Shown here piece after piece: positions 38,001-45,716 of a DNA stretch of 64,000 bases (the stretch's first letter is position 1; every line of letters begins with the position of its first letter). Under the pieces are notes generated by a model that ran no database searches, was not told the origin of the DNA, and saw nothing but the letters and a program-made list of their open reading frames with translations. The DNA lies in contig NZ_JACAIS010000006.1 in assembly GCF_030325625.1 (NCBI RefSeq), positions 124,001-188,000 of the forward strand, written 5' to 3'. A program made the translations under genes and the position numbers. The DNA comes from Sphingobacterium sp. N143 (GTDB taxonomy: Bacteria; Bacteroidota; Bacteroidia; Sphingobacteriales; Sphingobacteriaceae).

Positions 38001-38603
38001 CACAATCTGCAGTTCGGCGGTATCCCCGACAGTCTTTTCAAGCCGCTGGTAGCCGATGTTTGAAAAGACCAGGGTCGCCATTGCGCCGGACAATGGAATG
38101 GAAAAACGGCCATCCTGATCCGAGGTGGTGGATATCGAACTGCCTTTTACCGTAATGGTGGTACCCGCAATCGCCTGTCCTTTGGCATTCACCACCCTGC
38201 CCGTAATCGTTTTCTGCAGCAGCTCCTTCGGCTCGGCAGCCGCCCTTCTTTTTTTCGGTTTAATGATGATGACCTCATCTTTTTTGACCCAGTCCAGATC
38301 CAGCGGGGCCACGATAGCATTCATGGCATCTTCCAGCTTCGCATGTTTGATATTGACAGACAAGCGCGTCTGGGCCAGGGCCTTGCCATTTAAAAAGAAG
38401 TTGACACCACTCTGTTTCTGAATACTCAGCATCACCTGATTGAGGGTGACCTGCCTGGCGGTTAAATTTATGGTCTGTGCATTTCCTTCGGCAAAAGCCT
38501 GCATCATGGTCAGTAAGGAAATGAGTACGATCAATTTCATAATCAGTATACTGCGTAAAGTTAAACTCCACGGGTGTAGCCTAACAAATGGATAAAAAAT
38601 CAT
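35004..38603 (-). CDS. SusC family transporter with STN signalling domain (pair 3)
   Basis: A 1199-residue TonB-dependent importer that also signals. After the N-terminal signal (MKLIVLISLLTMMQAFAEGN, starting at residue 22 of the longest frame) comes an STN domain (about 44-115, TINLTARQVTLNQVMLSIQK). Then follow a carboxypeptidase-D-like domain (about 130-215), the DEVVVVGYGSQKRANVIG segment, a plug (VVIDGIVGSMDAV; LKDAATAAIYGSLGSNGVVV) and a barrel ending QYSLGVNLTF. The STN domain normally contacts a FecR anti-sigma factor, and fecR and sigma genes lie directly upstream. This makes it the only SusC of the five here wired for surface signalling. The start could be 38603 or 38540. Confidence 0.95.
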   Translation of the reverse strand: MIFYPFVRLHPWSLTLRSILIMKLIVLISLLTMMQAFAEGNAQTINLTARQVTLNQVMLSIQKQSGVNFFLNGKALAQTRLSVNIKHAKLEDAMNAIVAPLDLDWVKKDEVIIIKPKKRRAAAEPKELLQKTITGRVVNAKGQAIAGTTITVKGSSISTTSDQDGRFSIPLSGAMATLVFSNIGYQRLEKTVGDTAELQIVLQEEVSGLDEVVVVGYGSQKRANVIGAVSTVNGSSLENRSTSTLTSSLAGLAAGVNVQTTTGKPGADGANILIRGKGTLNNTSPLVVIDGIVGSMDAVNPNDVESISILKDAATAAIYGSLGSNGVVVITTKKGAKGKNNVSYTGMVSMLRPNNVPEFITDYARHMRLVNEGFTNLGQAAVYTDATIKLWEEARKNPAGLTEFGIPNEVAYPNTNWGDVLFGQRKLLQNHNLSLNGGTDNTQYLFSVGYFNNPGTMPETGADKIRMRVNLQSKVAKFLTVGTQTFGDMQNMSVADVGTAYSYLTQTVPGVYPYYNGVYGFPAAAEESATANNALAFLNGIGGRNQVNRFNTTIFAKLNLMKGLEFESKVNYNHSYTEFNSHLVPYEKWNFATNKLSTAALSPGQITTQYGLTKSYNVIIDNVLRYNGSFGKHDVGGIVGYNEQYFNQYNNNAAMLGLVHPDLTTFNSAMTMSSITGDEFDYGLRSFFGRANYAYNNKYLAEAVLRYDGSSRFGTAKRWGFFPAFSAGWRISEEPFMAPLKSVVDDLRLRASWGKTGNNASPGNYDHLPSYGTVNYSFNNQAIRGLAQTKLGNDMLHWETTTTTNLGFTATALQGKLNVEFDIYRAFTDGILFVPTIPATTGTAAAATMNIAEVSKRGLELTLSYQNRINDFKYSVSGNFAYNTNRVEKYKGLLSEGYVSDAAGNQVYQSNIGMVSSGTNQRIIEGHEINEFYLYNVYKGSGNHFMADGSVNKDGGPQDGMIRTEQDMEWLKAMVAAGYSFQPADGIDPTKIWYGDLIYSDLNGDGVYGNVYDQQFTGKRATPAFNYGLSVNLAYKGFDASMIWSASSGMAYYWNELYLNSSIVAQGKSVPALVADDHYYYNAANPADPNNRIDGHYPRLKGVTDAQNGRTSNFYLYNSSFVKLRNLQLGYTLPESVASRFSIAKLRIYLAGENLLTWTKFPGLDPEIGPASNDPNIINSSVVNYPTMRQYSLGVNLTF

Positions 38604-38846
38604 ATGTTTGTATGGTTTGTATGTTATTATAAATGGTTATCAACAGATTGCCCTCGGGCAACGACTATAAGTACATGCATCCATTCGAGGCAGTGCCCCC
38701 CAGCACTGCCTTTCTTGTGATACCTATACTTCCGCCCACCCTTAGGTGGGTTTCATGATCAGCTTTGTCTTCATATTATTTAGGATTATGATAAGTTTTT
38801 ACATTTTTCCAGGTTACTTTTTGTTATCATTTCTACTGCATCGATC
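38604..38846 (-). other. Structured gap between fecR and susC (pair 3)
   Basis: These 243 bases hold no gene but three perfect hairpins. They are CCCACC/GGTGGG (38735-38750), AGGCAGTGC/GCACTGCCT (38688-38711, 6-base loop) and TTGCCC/GGGCAA (38648-38661, 2-base loop). None has a T-run in the minus direction. The gap must carry the sigma-dependent promoter of susC. I could not identify its -35/-10 by eye. The hairpins may partly terminate the fecR transcript or shape the susC leader. Confidence 0.45.
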
Positions 38847-40112
38847 CTATCGTTGGTCTGCCGGGCTCACCTCTAGTGTCTGTTTTCCCTGTGACTTGTC
38901 CAGTTTAAAGTAGAGGCCACCTTCGGCTAATATTTCGAGCACCTCGTGCAATGGTTTATTTCGTTTTATCCGGCCATAGAAATGGGTCTGAGGAATCCCC
39001 GAACTATAATTTACGGCTACATTGTACCAGCGGCCAATCTGCTGGAGCGCCTCCTCCATTGGTGTCTCCTCAAAATAGAAGAGTCCTTCCTTCCAGGCAA
39101 TGAAAGGGGCTGTATCCACCTGCTTCACCTTAATATTGCCTTGGTCGTTGCTGGATTGCTGGCCCGGTTGCAGGTACACGGGGCCTGAGCTTTTGCCATC
39201 GTTGTACAGTTTCACTTTTCCAGTGATCAGGGTTGTTCTGATCGTTGTATTTTCGGGGTAAGCATTCACGTTGAAGGATGTTCCCAGCACTTCAATATCC
39301 TGGCCGCTGCTCCTTACTTTAAACGGTCGGGAGGCATCTTTTGTCACTTCAAAAAAAGCTTCACCTTCCACGAACACTTTCCGTTCGTTTTGCGCAAATC
39401 TGACGGGGTACTTCAAGGAAGAAGCCGCATTGAGCCATACTTTGGTCCCATCGGGCAGGGTAATGTGGTACATGCCGCCCTCGGGTGTACTGAGCTCCAG
39501 CAGTACTTTGCTTGGATCTGCGGCAGCCTGGCCCTGTTTTCCTCCAGCGATTGCCTGTCCATTATCATAGCGGATTTCATCCCCCATGATAATGCCCGCG
39601 GCCTTGTCATTGAGCTGCACAAGGCTACCATCTGCCAGACGGAGTGTTGCCTTATTGCCACCTGGTAGCACCAATTCCTCACTTGTATCCCTTCCACTGC
39701 CAGCCATGAGCTGTTCTTCGGAAGGTCCCCTCCGTGGTGTCCATAAGAATAAGGAGAAAACCAACAGAACAGCAGCGGCAGCTGCCCAATAAGGCCATAC
39801 AGCCCTAAACCGGGACTGTCGTACTGGCGGAATATCAGCCAATACAGACTCCTCCTCCGTTTGCTCCCGAGGAATAGACGCAGTTGCCAGAATCTGTTTT
39901 TTGATATTTTCAAGTGTCTTCTCCAGCTGGGCTTCCCGATTCTCTGCGGCGAAGGATGGTTCCAATAAACTAGCCACAAGGGCCGCATCAATCGCCTCAT
40001 CATTGTCCGCATCTGAAAGTGCCGCCTTTAACCAGGCAATTTCTTCCGGCGAACAGTTTCCTTCTTTATACTGTTGTAGTAATTGGTCTATTTTAGATTT
40101 ATTGGTATCCAC
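38847..40112 (-). CDS. FecR family anti-sigma factor
   Basis: A 421-residue inner-membrane anti-sigma protein. The cytosolic N-terminus (about 1-100, LLQQYKEGNCSPEEIAWL) should hold the sigma factor. A single membrane helix lies at about 104-124 (AVWPYWAAAAAVLLVFSLFL). The periplasmic FecR domain spans about 205-310 (TPEGGMYHITLPDGTKVWLN; VEGEAFFEVTKDASRPF; VLGTSFNVNAY). A C-terminal DUF4974-type domain (about 345-405, FEETPMEEALQQIGRWYNV) contacts the STN domain of SusC. It lies between the sigma gene and the STN-containing susC, the usual trans-envelope signalling order. Confidence 0.95.
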   Translation of the reverse strand: MDTNKSKIDQLLQQYKEGNCSPEEIAWLKAALSDADNDEAIDAALVASLLEPSFAAENREAQLEKTLENIKKQILATASIPREQTEEESVLADIPPVRQSRFRAVWPYWAAAAAVLLVFSLFLWTPRRGPSEEQLMAGSGRDTSEELVLPGGNKATLRLADGSLVQLNDKAAGIIMGDEIRYDNGQAIAGGKQGQAAADPSKVLLELSTPEGGMYHITLPDGTKVWLNAASSLKYPVRFAQNERKVFVEGEAFFEVTKDASRPFKVRSSGQDIEVLGTSFNVNAYPENTTIRTTLITGKVKLYNDGKSSGPVYLQPGQQSSNDQGNIKVKQVDTAPFIAWKEGLFYFEETPMEEALQQIGRWYNVAVNYSSGIPQTHFYGRIKRNKPLHEVLEILAEGGLYFKLDKSQGKQTLEVSPADQR

Positions 40113-40178
40113 CTTGATGTATTTTCATGTAAATACACCTCAAAAAAAATAAAGGTCTGCTCTTTGTATGATTTTTTT

Positions 40179-40778
40179 TCAATTTGTTGAAAATAACAAA
40201 AATGCCAAGAGCAGGGCAGACAATCCGTTGTCGGCTAAGGCTGTACTGCGGATAAATTTATTGGCTTTGACGATATGGTCCCGGACCGTTGATACCGAGA
40301 TCCCCATTTCTTCGGCGATCTCCTGATAGCTCTTCCCTTCCAGCTTGGAGAGCCGGAATATTTTCTGGCGCTGACTGGGCAGCTTATTCAGGATCTGTTC
40401 GATCCATAGCATGGCTTCTTTGGAATCCAATGCCCGGTCAATGGTGTTTTCTCCTTCCATGGCACCATAGGCCAGCTGTACGGCCGATTCCATTTCCAAT
40501 TTCAGGCGTCTTTTAAAATTAAAGGTAATATTACGTGAACAGGTAAACAGAAAAGCGGCAAAAGACTGCTCAGGGTCGATCTTGAGCCTATTCTCCCAGA
40601 TCCGCACAAAGACATCCTGCAGCAGGTCCTCGGCCACAGTTTCATCTTTCAGAAATCGCAGGATATTGCCGTAAATAATCTGGCTATAACGGCGGTACAG
40701 GACATCAAAAGCCTGCATATCTCCACAGCGGAGCAAACGCAAGAGTTCATTCTCGGGCAGGTTTTGATGTATGTCCAT
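40179..40778 (-). CDS. ECF RNA polymerase sigma factor (FecI-like)
   Basis: A 199-residue sigma factor. Region 2 is seen in FDVLYRRYSQIIYGNILRFL and DLLQDVFVRIWE. Region 4 is seen in LPSQRQKIFRLSKLEGKSYQ and EIAEEMGISVSTVRDHIVKA. It should drive transcription of the STN-SusC/SusD PUL when released by the FecR protein encoded 66 bases downstream. The C-terminus carries an unusual hydrophobic tail, LSALLLAFLLFSTN, after the region-4 helix. The tail might help hold the factor at the membrane or on FecR. That role is inference only. Confidence 0.95.
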   Translation of the reverse strand: MDIHQNLPENELLRLLRCGDMQAFDVLYRRYSQIIYGNILRFLKDETVAEDLLQDVFVRIWENRLKIDPEQSFAAFLFTCSRNITFNFKRRLKLEMESAVQLAYGAMEGENTIDRALDSKEAMLWIEQILNKLPSQRQKIFRLSKLEGKSYQEIAEEMGISVSTVRDHIVKANKFIRSTALADNGLSALLLAFLLFSTN

Positions 40779-40842
40779 AATTGATTATTTCAACCATGAA
40801 GTTAGTCACTTCACCCCAATAATTCAAATCAATTTTCTGAAA

Positions 40843-40925
40843 AGGAGCCCTGGTATGCTATTTTTTCATTAATTAGCCCAGCTAATCCCCATTGCTTCCG
40901 GATTAAGTGACCAGGTAGGGCTCCT
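40843..40925 (-). terminator. Nested stem structure after the ABC transporter operon
   Basis: AGGAGCCCT (40843-40851) pairs with AGGGCTCCT (40917-40925) across a long loop. The loop holds a second perfect stem, ATTAGC/GCTAAT (40872-40877 and 40881-40886). On the minus strand the outer stem is followed by TTTTC. It begins one base after the ABC permease stop codon. It probably ends that operon before the sigma gene, although the large loop makes it an atypical terminator. Confidence 0.45.
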
Positions 40926-40926
40926 G

Positions 40927-41697
40927 CTAAAACTGCCCTTTGCGCCGAAAAAGGAAGAAACTGATCAGCATAAACAAAGCGATCATCGCTATATTGCTAT
41001 AATCAAGCCGTTCAAATGAATCCTGTTCATTCATGATATTCGCAAATGCTTTATAGGCGCCGGTGTAGGGAATAAAGTCGGCAAATTTTTTCTGTGCCAC
41101 CATGATCGAGCATACCAGCATCAACATACTCACTCCGATGGGGTAAATAAAATTTCGAAGCAGCAGGCTCAATGCCAGCTGCAACATCGCGATAGCCGAC
41201 AGTGTGATCAAAAGTTTCAGAAATGTATAAAAGATGACAGCACGATAATCGTAATGCTGAAAGCCCAGCTCCGGATAGCAGATACTGAAGACATAGCCGC
41301 TGATCAAAAATGTCGCATAGGCCAATAGTACAGAAAACAAAACCGTCAACAAGATCAATAAAGCTTTGGAAAAGAATATGTTCGCTTTAGAAATAGGCAA
41401 TGTAAACAGTATTTTGTAATTGTTATTTTTATATTCCACATCACAGCAGGCATGTACAAACAGCGCTACCAGCAATGGATACAATAGATAAAAAAATTGA
41501 AAGACGTACCGTCCGAGGAGTACCTTCCAGGGATTGGGCACAGTGCTTACGGTTCCCGAGCTGACCAGCTCATAGACAATATACCCATCAATCAAAAGGA
41601 TGAGCAGTACAGGAACGAGCAGCAGCCCGAAAATCTGCCGGTTCCGCAGGAGCTTATATTGCTCTGATAAGAAGGCGGTATAGTATGTATCAGTCAT
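40927..41697 (-). CDS. ABC transporter permease (ABC-2/bacteriocin-immunity type)
   Basis: A 256-residue membrane protein with about six hydrophobic segments (FGLLLVPVLLILLIDGYIVY; FQFFYLLYPLLVALFVHACC; ALLILLTVLFSVLLAYATFL). The cytosolic N-terminus SEQYKLLRNRQIF and the segment NNNYKILFTLPISKANIFFS resemble permeases of lantibiotic-immunity and bacitracin-type exporters. Its start overlaps the end of the ATPase gene by 8 bases, so the two proteins are likely made together. It should form the channel of an exporter or protective pump with the neighbouring ATPase. The substrate is unknown. Confidence 0.85.
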   Translation of the reverse strand: MTDTYYTAFLSEQYKLLRNRQIFGLLLVPVLLILLIDGYIVYELVSSGTVSTVPNPWKVLLGRYVFQFFYLLYPLLVALFVHACCDVEYKNNNYKILFTLPISKANIFFSKALLILLTVLFSVLLAYATFLISGYVFSICYPELGFQHYDYRAVIFYTFLKLLITLSAIAMLQLALSLLLRNFIYPIGVSMLMLVCSIMVAQKKFADFIPYTGAYKAFANIMNEQDSFERLDYSNIAMIALFMLISFFLFRRKGQF

Positions 41698-42595
41698 TGG
41701 ACATGGCGATTAAGTTGATAAAAATCTGTTCAAGATCTGCCGAATGAGATTCGGCCGCATAGATGTCTACCCCCTGCTGGACGAGACATTTGATCATCTG
41801 GTCAAACTGCTGATCGTCCTTGACTTGGACGACAAGGCTGTCCTTGTCCCGGTCCGAAACGGGAAAACCCAATATCCGCAGCGCCGCAGCTGCATGCCCC
41901 GGATCGGCGGTACGTAACAGTACATCTCGCTCTACACGACTCAATAATTCATTTTTTGTCCCCTGGAAGATCATTGTCCCATTTTCGATGATACCAATAT
42001 GGGTAGCGATTTTTTCCAGTTCACTCAGGATATGGCTCGAAAGAAATATCGTTTTTCCCTGCTCATGGAGCTGGCGAAACAAGTTCCTCATGTCGGCGAT
42101 TCCCTGCGGATCAAGCCCATTCAGGGGTTCGTCCAGAATCAGCAGCTGCGGGTCATGGTAAATAGCCATGGCAATTCCGAGACGCTGCTTCATGCCCATG
42201 GACAGCGCACTGGCCTTTTTCTTTTTCTCCCGATGGAGATCAACCATTTCAAGCACCGCATCGATACGCTTGTTTCCCTTTTTATGAATAATATCCAAGT
42301 ACTTTAAATTTTCAAAAACCGTCAGTTTGGTATAATAACAAGGAGCTTCGATCAGGTTTCCGACCTGCGCATGAATCGCTGTAGGGTTAGACCTGAGGCT
42401 ATGGCCCTGAATAAAGATAGCATCCGCATGATCCTGAAGGAGTCCTAAAAGCAGTTTGATGGTTGTAGATTTTCCGGCCCCATTCCGTCCCAAGTATCCA
42501 TAAATACTTTTGTCGGGCACATGTAAGTCGATATGATTTAAAATGGTTTTTGAACCGATTTTAAAATGAAGTTGATGTGTGCTGATACTCGCCAT
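41690..42595 (-). CDS. ABC transporter ATP-binding protein (BcrA-like)
   Basis: A 301-residue ATPase. Walker A is GRNGAGKST (Lys42), the signature is LSMGMKQRLGIAMAI, Walker B is LLILDEPLNGLD, and the H-loop is FLSSHILSE. The C-terminal extension (about 220-301) is typical of the BcrA/DRA group linked to peptide-antibiotic resistance. Its ATG shares one base with the stop of the upstream esterase-like gene (TAATG), and its end overlaps the permease start by 8 bases. The three genes therefore look translationally coupled. Confidence 0.92.
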   Translation of the reverse strand: MASISTHQLHFKIGSKTILNHIDLHVPDKSIYGYLGRNGAGKSTTIKLLLGLLQDHADAIFIQGHSLRSNPTAIHAQVGNLIEAPCYYTKLTVFENLKYLDIIHKKGNKRIDAVLEMVDLHREKKKKASALSMGMKQRLGIAMAIYHDPQLLILDEPLNGLDPQGIADMRNLFRQLHEQGKTIFLSSHILSELEKIATHIGIIENGTMIFQGTKNELLSRVERDVLLRTADPGHAAAALRILGFPVSDRDKDSLVVQVKDDQQFDQMIKCLVQQGVDIYAAESHSADLEQIFINLIAMSND

Positions 42596-43872
42596 TATTG
42601 TTCGGAATAAGTAGGTTTTTTATTGATGTCTATATAGAAAATACCGTCAAAGAAGTCGCTCCATTTCCTATCTTCCGCAATTTGCTGGTTCAGTATGGAA
42701 ACAAAAGACTGTTTGAATCGGGACTGATCTGGCAGTCCCTGCAGATCCAACAGGAAATAAGGTGATCCTGCCGCATGAAAAACATTTTCCACAGCCAGTT
42801 TACCGGGCCTGTCCAGCAGGCGGCCGTGATCGGCAGATCTTCCGTAAGAACTAAATCCCAGCATATAAGCCTGTTCACCGTACCTCTCTTTGAGATAAGC
42901 CCCCAAAGGCCGGTATTCCTTATTGTAAGGTGCCGAAAAAGCATGTATATTGGCACACCAGAGGATCACTTTTTTACCAGCATACAGCGAATCCAGCTGA
43001 TAACATAGATTTTGTGCCATGAGCGAATCACGGATATGCATACTGGACAATGAACCCGCAGCATGCTGCCAGGTTCTTTTCAAATTATTCCGCATATCGG
43101 CCAGGTACTTCGCATAGACCTGCTGCTGTTCATCCTGTGCCAAAGCCTGTACTGCTTTTTCCAATCCCTCCAGCTCACTCAAAAACTGCTTTTTTGCTGA
43201 TGAATCCAGCTGTCTATCGGCATATAGGGCAGAAGCCAGATAATACAGCTTCTTGAGCTGTTGCTGCAACATGGGGTAGCTGTCGAGATTGATCTTATTT
43301 TTACGGCAGTACGCTTCCAGCAGCTGGCCCCGCTGATCACGCAATGCCCCACCCGAAAACTGAATATCAAATCCTCCCAGGGTGATCGGGTTGGCGCTTC
43401 GTTTGGATTGCTGGTAATACGCCATGAGCGGCCTGTTTTCCTGCGTTCGCCACCAGAAATAAAATAAACCGAGACCAGGCCGTTCAATTTCAGGAACCAG
43501 CATGGTCGGTGTTTCCATTTCCCGGTTCATCACCCACATATCATACTGTCCGGCTTCATAGAGCACAATCTGATAATCCAGTTGCTCATGCAGCCAGCGG
43601 ATCAGCCTGGCTTTGGCCCGAAAAGTCTCGCCATCATCATGGCGCATTTCGCCCAGTACCAAAATCCGTTTAGTTCTAAAGAGGCTGTCCAGCCCCTGTA
43701 GATCCGAAAAATTGCTATCCACCATTGCGATGCTGGAAACTACCTTTTTAAAGCGATTAGTCTCCGCCAGCAGCTCGGCATGACCAGGAACAGGGCTTTC
43801 ATCATAGACCAGCCTATTCAATACCAAAATACAGGCTACGATAGCCAATAACGTAAGAAATGTACTCCGCAT
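42595..43872 (-). CDS. Erythromycin-esterase-like membrane-anchored hydrolase
   Basis: A 425-residue protein with an N-terminal membrane anchor or signal (LTLLAIVACILVLNRLVY) and an erythromycin-esterase/TIKI-like catalytic domain facing outward. Motifs are ILVLGEMRHDDGETF (family LGE..H...E), LYEAGQYDMW, LGGFDIQFSG, RDSLMAQN and VILWCANIHAFS. These give the expected Glu/His catalytic set. True macrolide esterases are only one branch. Many Bacteroidota members have no known substrate, so I do not call it a resistance enzyme. It is the first gene of an operon with a peptide-type ABC exporter, which suggests a shared envelope or small-molecule defence job. Confidence 0.8.
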   Translation of the reverse strand: MRSTFLTLLAIVACILVLNRLVYDESPVPGHAELLAETNRFKKVVSSIAMVDSNFSDLQGLDSLFRTKRILVLGEMRHDDGETFRAKARLIRWLHEQLDYQIVLYEAGQYDMWVMNREMETPTMLVPEIERPGLGLFYFWWRTQENRPLMAYYQQSKRSANPITLGGFDIQFSGGALRDQRGQLLEAYCRKNKINLDSYPMLQQQLKKLYYLASALYADRQLDSSAKKQFLSELEGLEKAVQALAQDEQQQVYAKYLADMRNNLKRTWQHAAGSLSSMHIRDSLMAQNLCYQLDSLYAGKKVILWCANIHAFSAPYNKEYRPLGAYLKERYGEQAYMLGFSSYGRSADHGRLLDRPGKLAVENVFHAAGSPYFLLDLQGLPDQSRFKQSFVSILNQQIAEDRKWSDFFDGIFYIDINKKPTYSEQ

Positions 43873-44001
43873 CTATTTAAGTTTATACAGTTTATATGCG
43901 CAGAAAAAAAATCACTAAGATCATTTTCCTTCACCTGGCTTTTATATAAGATGACAATTTTTGTCTTTTCCATAAATAATTTATAAAAAAACACAGTAGG
44001 C

Positions 44002-44036
44002 AAAAAAAAACGGCTAAGCGAGTTCGCTTAGCCGTT
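44002..44036 (-). terminator. Rho-independent terminator of susCD pair 4
   Basis: AACGGCTAAGCG (44009-44020) pairs perfectly with CGCTTAGCCGTT (44025-44036) around a 4-base loop. Nine T follow on the minus strand (44010-44002). It lies 57 bases after the susD stop, a strong intrinsic terminator. Confidence 0.9.
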
Positions 44037-44092
44037 GCAACGGATCAGATCTTCAGCTCAAGAATTAAGATTTGAGCACATATCTCAGCAGG

Positions 44093-45706
44093 TTAATACC
44101 CTGGATTTTGCTTCAATGTTCCTTTGCTATTGTCAATCACTGCCTGTGGTATTGGCCACAGTTCATTTTTTCCTGCTTTGAAGGTTCTGTTTTCAGAGAA
44201 AAAGCGGTCCGTCAATGAACTGTAGGTCACTTTACCTGTTTTTGGATCTACCTTTCCTTTTGACAGGGCGCCATATACTGGACCATTCATGACATCTTTC
44301 GCTATTCCCCAGCGGATGATGTCAAAGCGGCGGCGGCCTTCGCCCGCCAGTTCCACACGGAACTCACGTCGTACAAGCTCCCGCAGTTTATTCTGGTCGC
44401 TGTACCGCGTCTTGTCCACCTTCGGCATGCTGGCACGCACACGGACCTGGTCAATAGCTTCGTAGACACTGTTGTCGATCTGCCCCAATTCGATCTTGGC
44501 CTCGGCATTGAGCAGCAGCATCTCCGCATAGCGCATCACAATGATATTGGTACCCACATTCCATAAGTTTTTATAGATGCTCGGGTTCTGGATATATTTT
44601 CTGTAGTTGTAGGCCGTGCTCGAGGCATTATCAGCTGCCGATGGAAAATCGCTCGATTTTGGGTTCAGCGGATCGAAGTACTTGCCATTGTAGGATGCAC
44701 CGGGATACACAATCGTGGCAGCCAGCCGTGGATCTCTTTTATCATAAGGGTTGGATGGATTATACGATGTGGATTCTTTGATGGTCTTGCCTTCGGCAGT
44801 TTCGTAAGCGTCCAGCAGGCTCTGTGTGGGCACGATGGATCCCCAGCCACCCATTGAATTGGGCAGCATAATACCCAGCATGGTATAGCCCTGAACATTC
44901 ATCAGGTACTCGATGTTCATCATCACCTCGCTATTGTTTTCGTTGGTTTCTTCAAATAGGCCAGCATAATTGTTAAACAGTTTGTACGTTCCGGAAGCTA
45001 TAATTTCCTGGGTGGTATTGATCACTTCCTGGTGCTTCTTCTGAAAAGCATAACAGCGTGCCAACAACCCGAGGGCAGCCCCTTTCGTCATACGCGTACC
45101 GCCAGCGGTATAGCTCAAGTCTGCCGCAGCCTCCTTCAGCTCCTTCTCGACAAAGGCCAGCACCTCCTGCTGTGTATTGGCCGGAATAAAGGCATCTTCT
45201 TTGGCCAGGGTCTTGGTCACGATCGGCACTGCTCCGAATAAGGTTGCCATATCAAAATAGCGGTAGGCACGGATTACACGTACCTCGGCGATCAGGCGTT
45301 TCCTTTTCTCGGCATCCATCGGTGCTTTATCTATATTTTCCAGGATGTAATTTGCCCGGCGGATATGTTCGTAGGAATACCTGGATTCGGCATTTCCGGC
45401 ATTGGTCGGAGTTGCCGTACCATTCCCCAGGGCCTGGAAGCCCTCCCAGGGGAAGTCACTGTTGGAGTTGTCCGAGGTACAGTCCATGTAGAATATCTGG
45501 GTACCGTCTTCCCAGGCCGAACCCTCGACAAGTTTTCCATCCGAACTGGTCCCGCTATATAGACCGGCAACAGCAAAGTCAGCCTCAGCCTCCGTTTTCC
45601 AGAAATTATCAGCATTAAAGGCATCCAATGGTTCCTGGTCCAGCTTCTGACAGGAAAACAGCAATGTTGCCAGGCTCAATGCGATTGTTATATTTTTAAG
45701 TTTCAT
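44093..45706 (-). CDS. SusD/RagB family glycan-binding lipoprotein (pair 4)
   Basis: A 537-residue surface lipoprotein with signal MKLKNITIALSLATLLFSC (lipobox Cys19). Recognisable segments are EVRVIRAYRYFDMATLFGAV, VMRYAEMLLLNAEAKIELGQ, RREFRVELAGEGRRRFDIIR and the C-terminal GTLKQNPGY. It lies 10 bases downstream of its susC. With the GH92 alpha-mannosidase gene nearby upstream on the same strand, a mannose-containing glycan such as an N-glycan or alpha-mannan is a reasonable but unproven ligand. Confidence 0.95.
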   Translation of the reverse strand: MKLKNITIALSLATLLFSCQKLDQEPLDAFNADNFWKTEAEADFAVAGLYSGTSSDGKLVEGSAWEDGTQIFYMDCTSDNSNSDFPWEGFQALGNGTATPTNAGNAESRYSYEHIRRANYILENIDKAPMDAEKRKRLIAEVRVIRAYRYFDMATLFGAVPIVTKTLAKEDAFIPANTQQEVLAFVEKELKEAAADLSYTAGGTRMTKGAALGLLARCYAFQKKHQEVINTTQEIIASGTYKLFNNYAGLFEETNENNSEVMMNIEYLMNVQGYTMLGIMLPNSMGGWGSIVPTQSLLDAYETAEGKTIKESTSYNPSNPYDKRDPRLAATIVYPGASYNGKYFDPLNPKSSDFPSAADNASSTAYNYRKYIQNPSIYKNLWNVGTNIIVMRYAEMLLLNAEAKIELGQIDNSVYEAIDQVRVRASMPKVDKTRYSDQNKLRELVRREFRVELAGEGRRRFDIIRWGIAKDVMNGPVYGALSKGKVDPKTGKVTYSSLTDRFFSENRTFKAGKNELWPIPQAVIDNSKGTLKQNPGY

Positions 45707-45716
45707 GATTTTTCAA

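Noticed and set aside
42595..43872. Macrolide resistance gene (ere)
   Set aside because: The domain matches the broad erythromycin-esterase family, but the protein is membrane-anchored and similarity to true Ere enzymes cannot be judged by eye.
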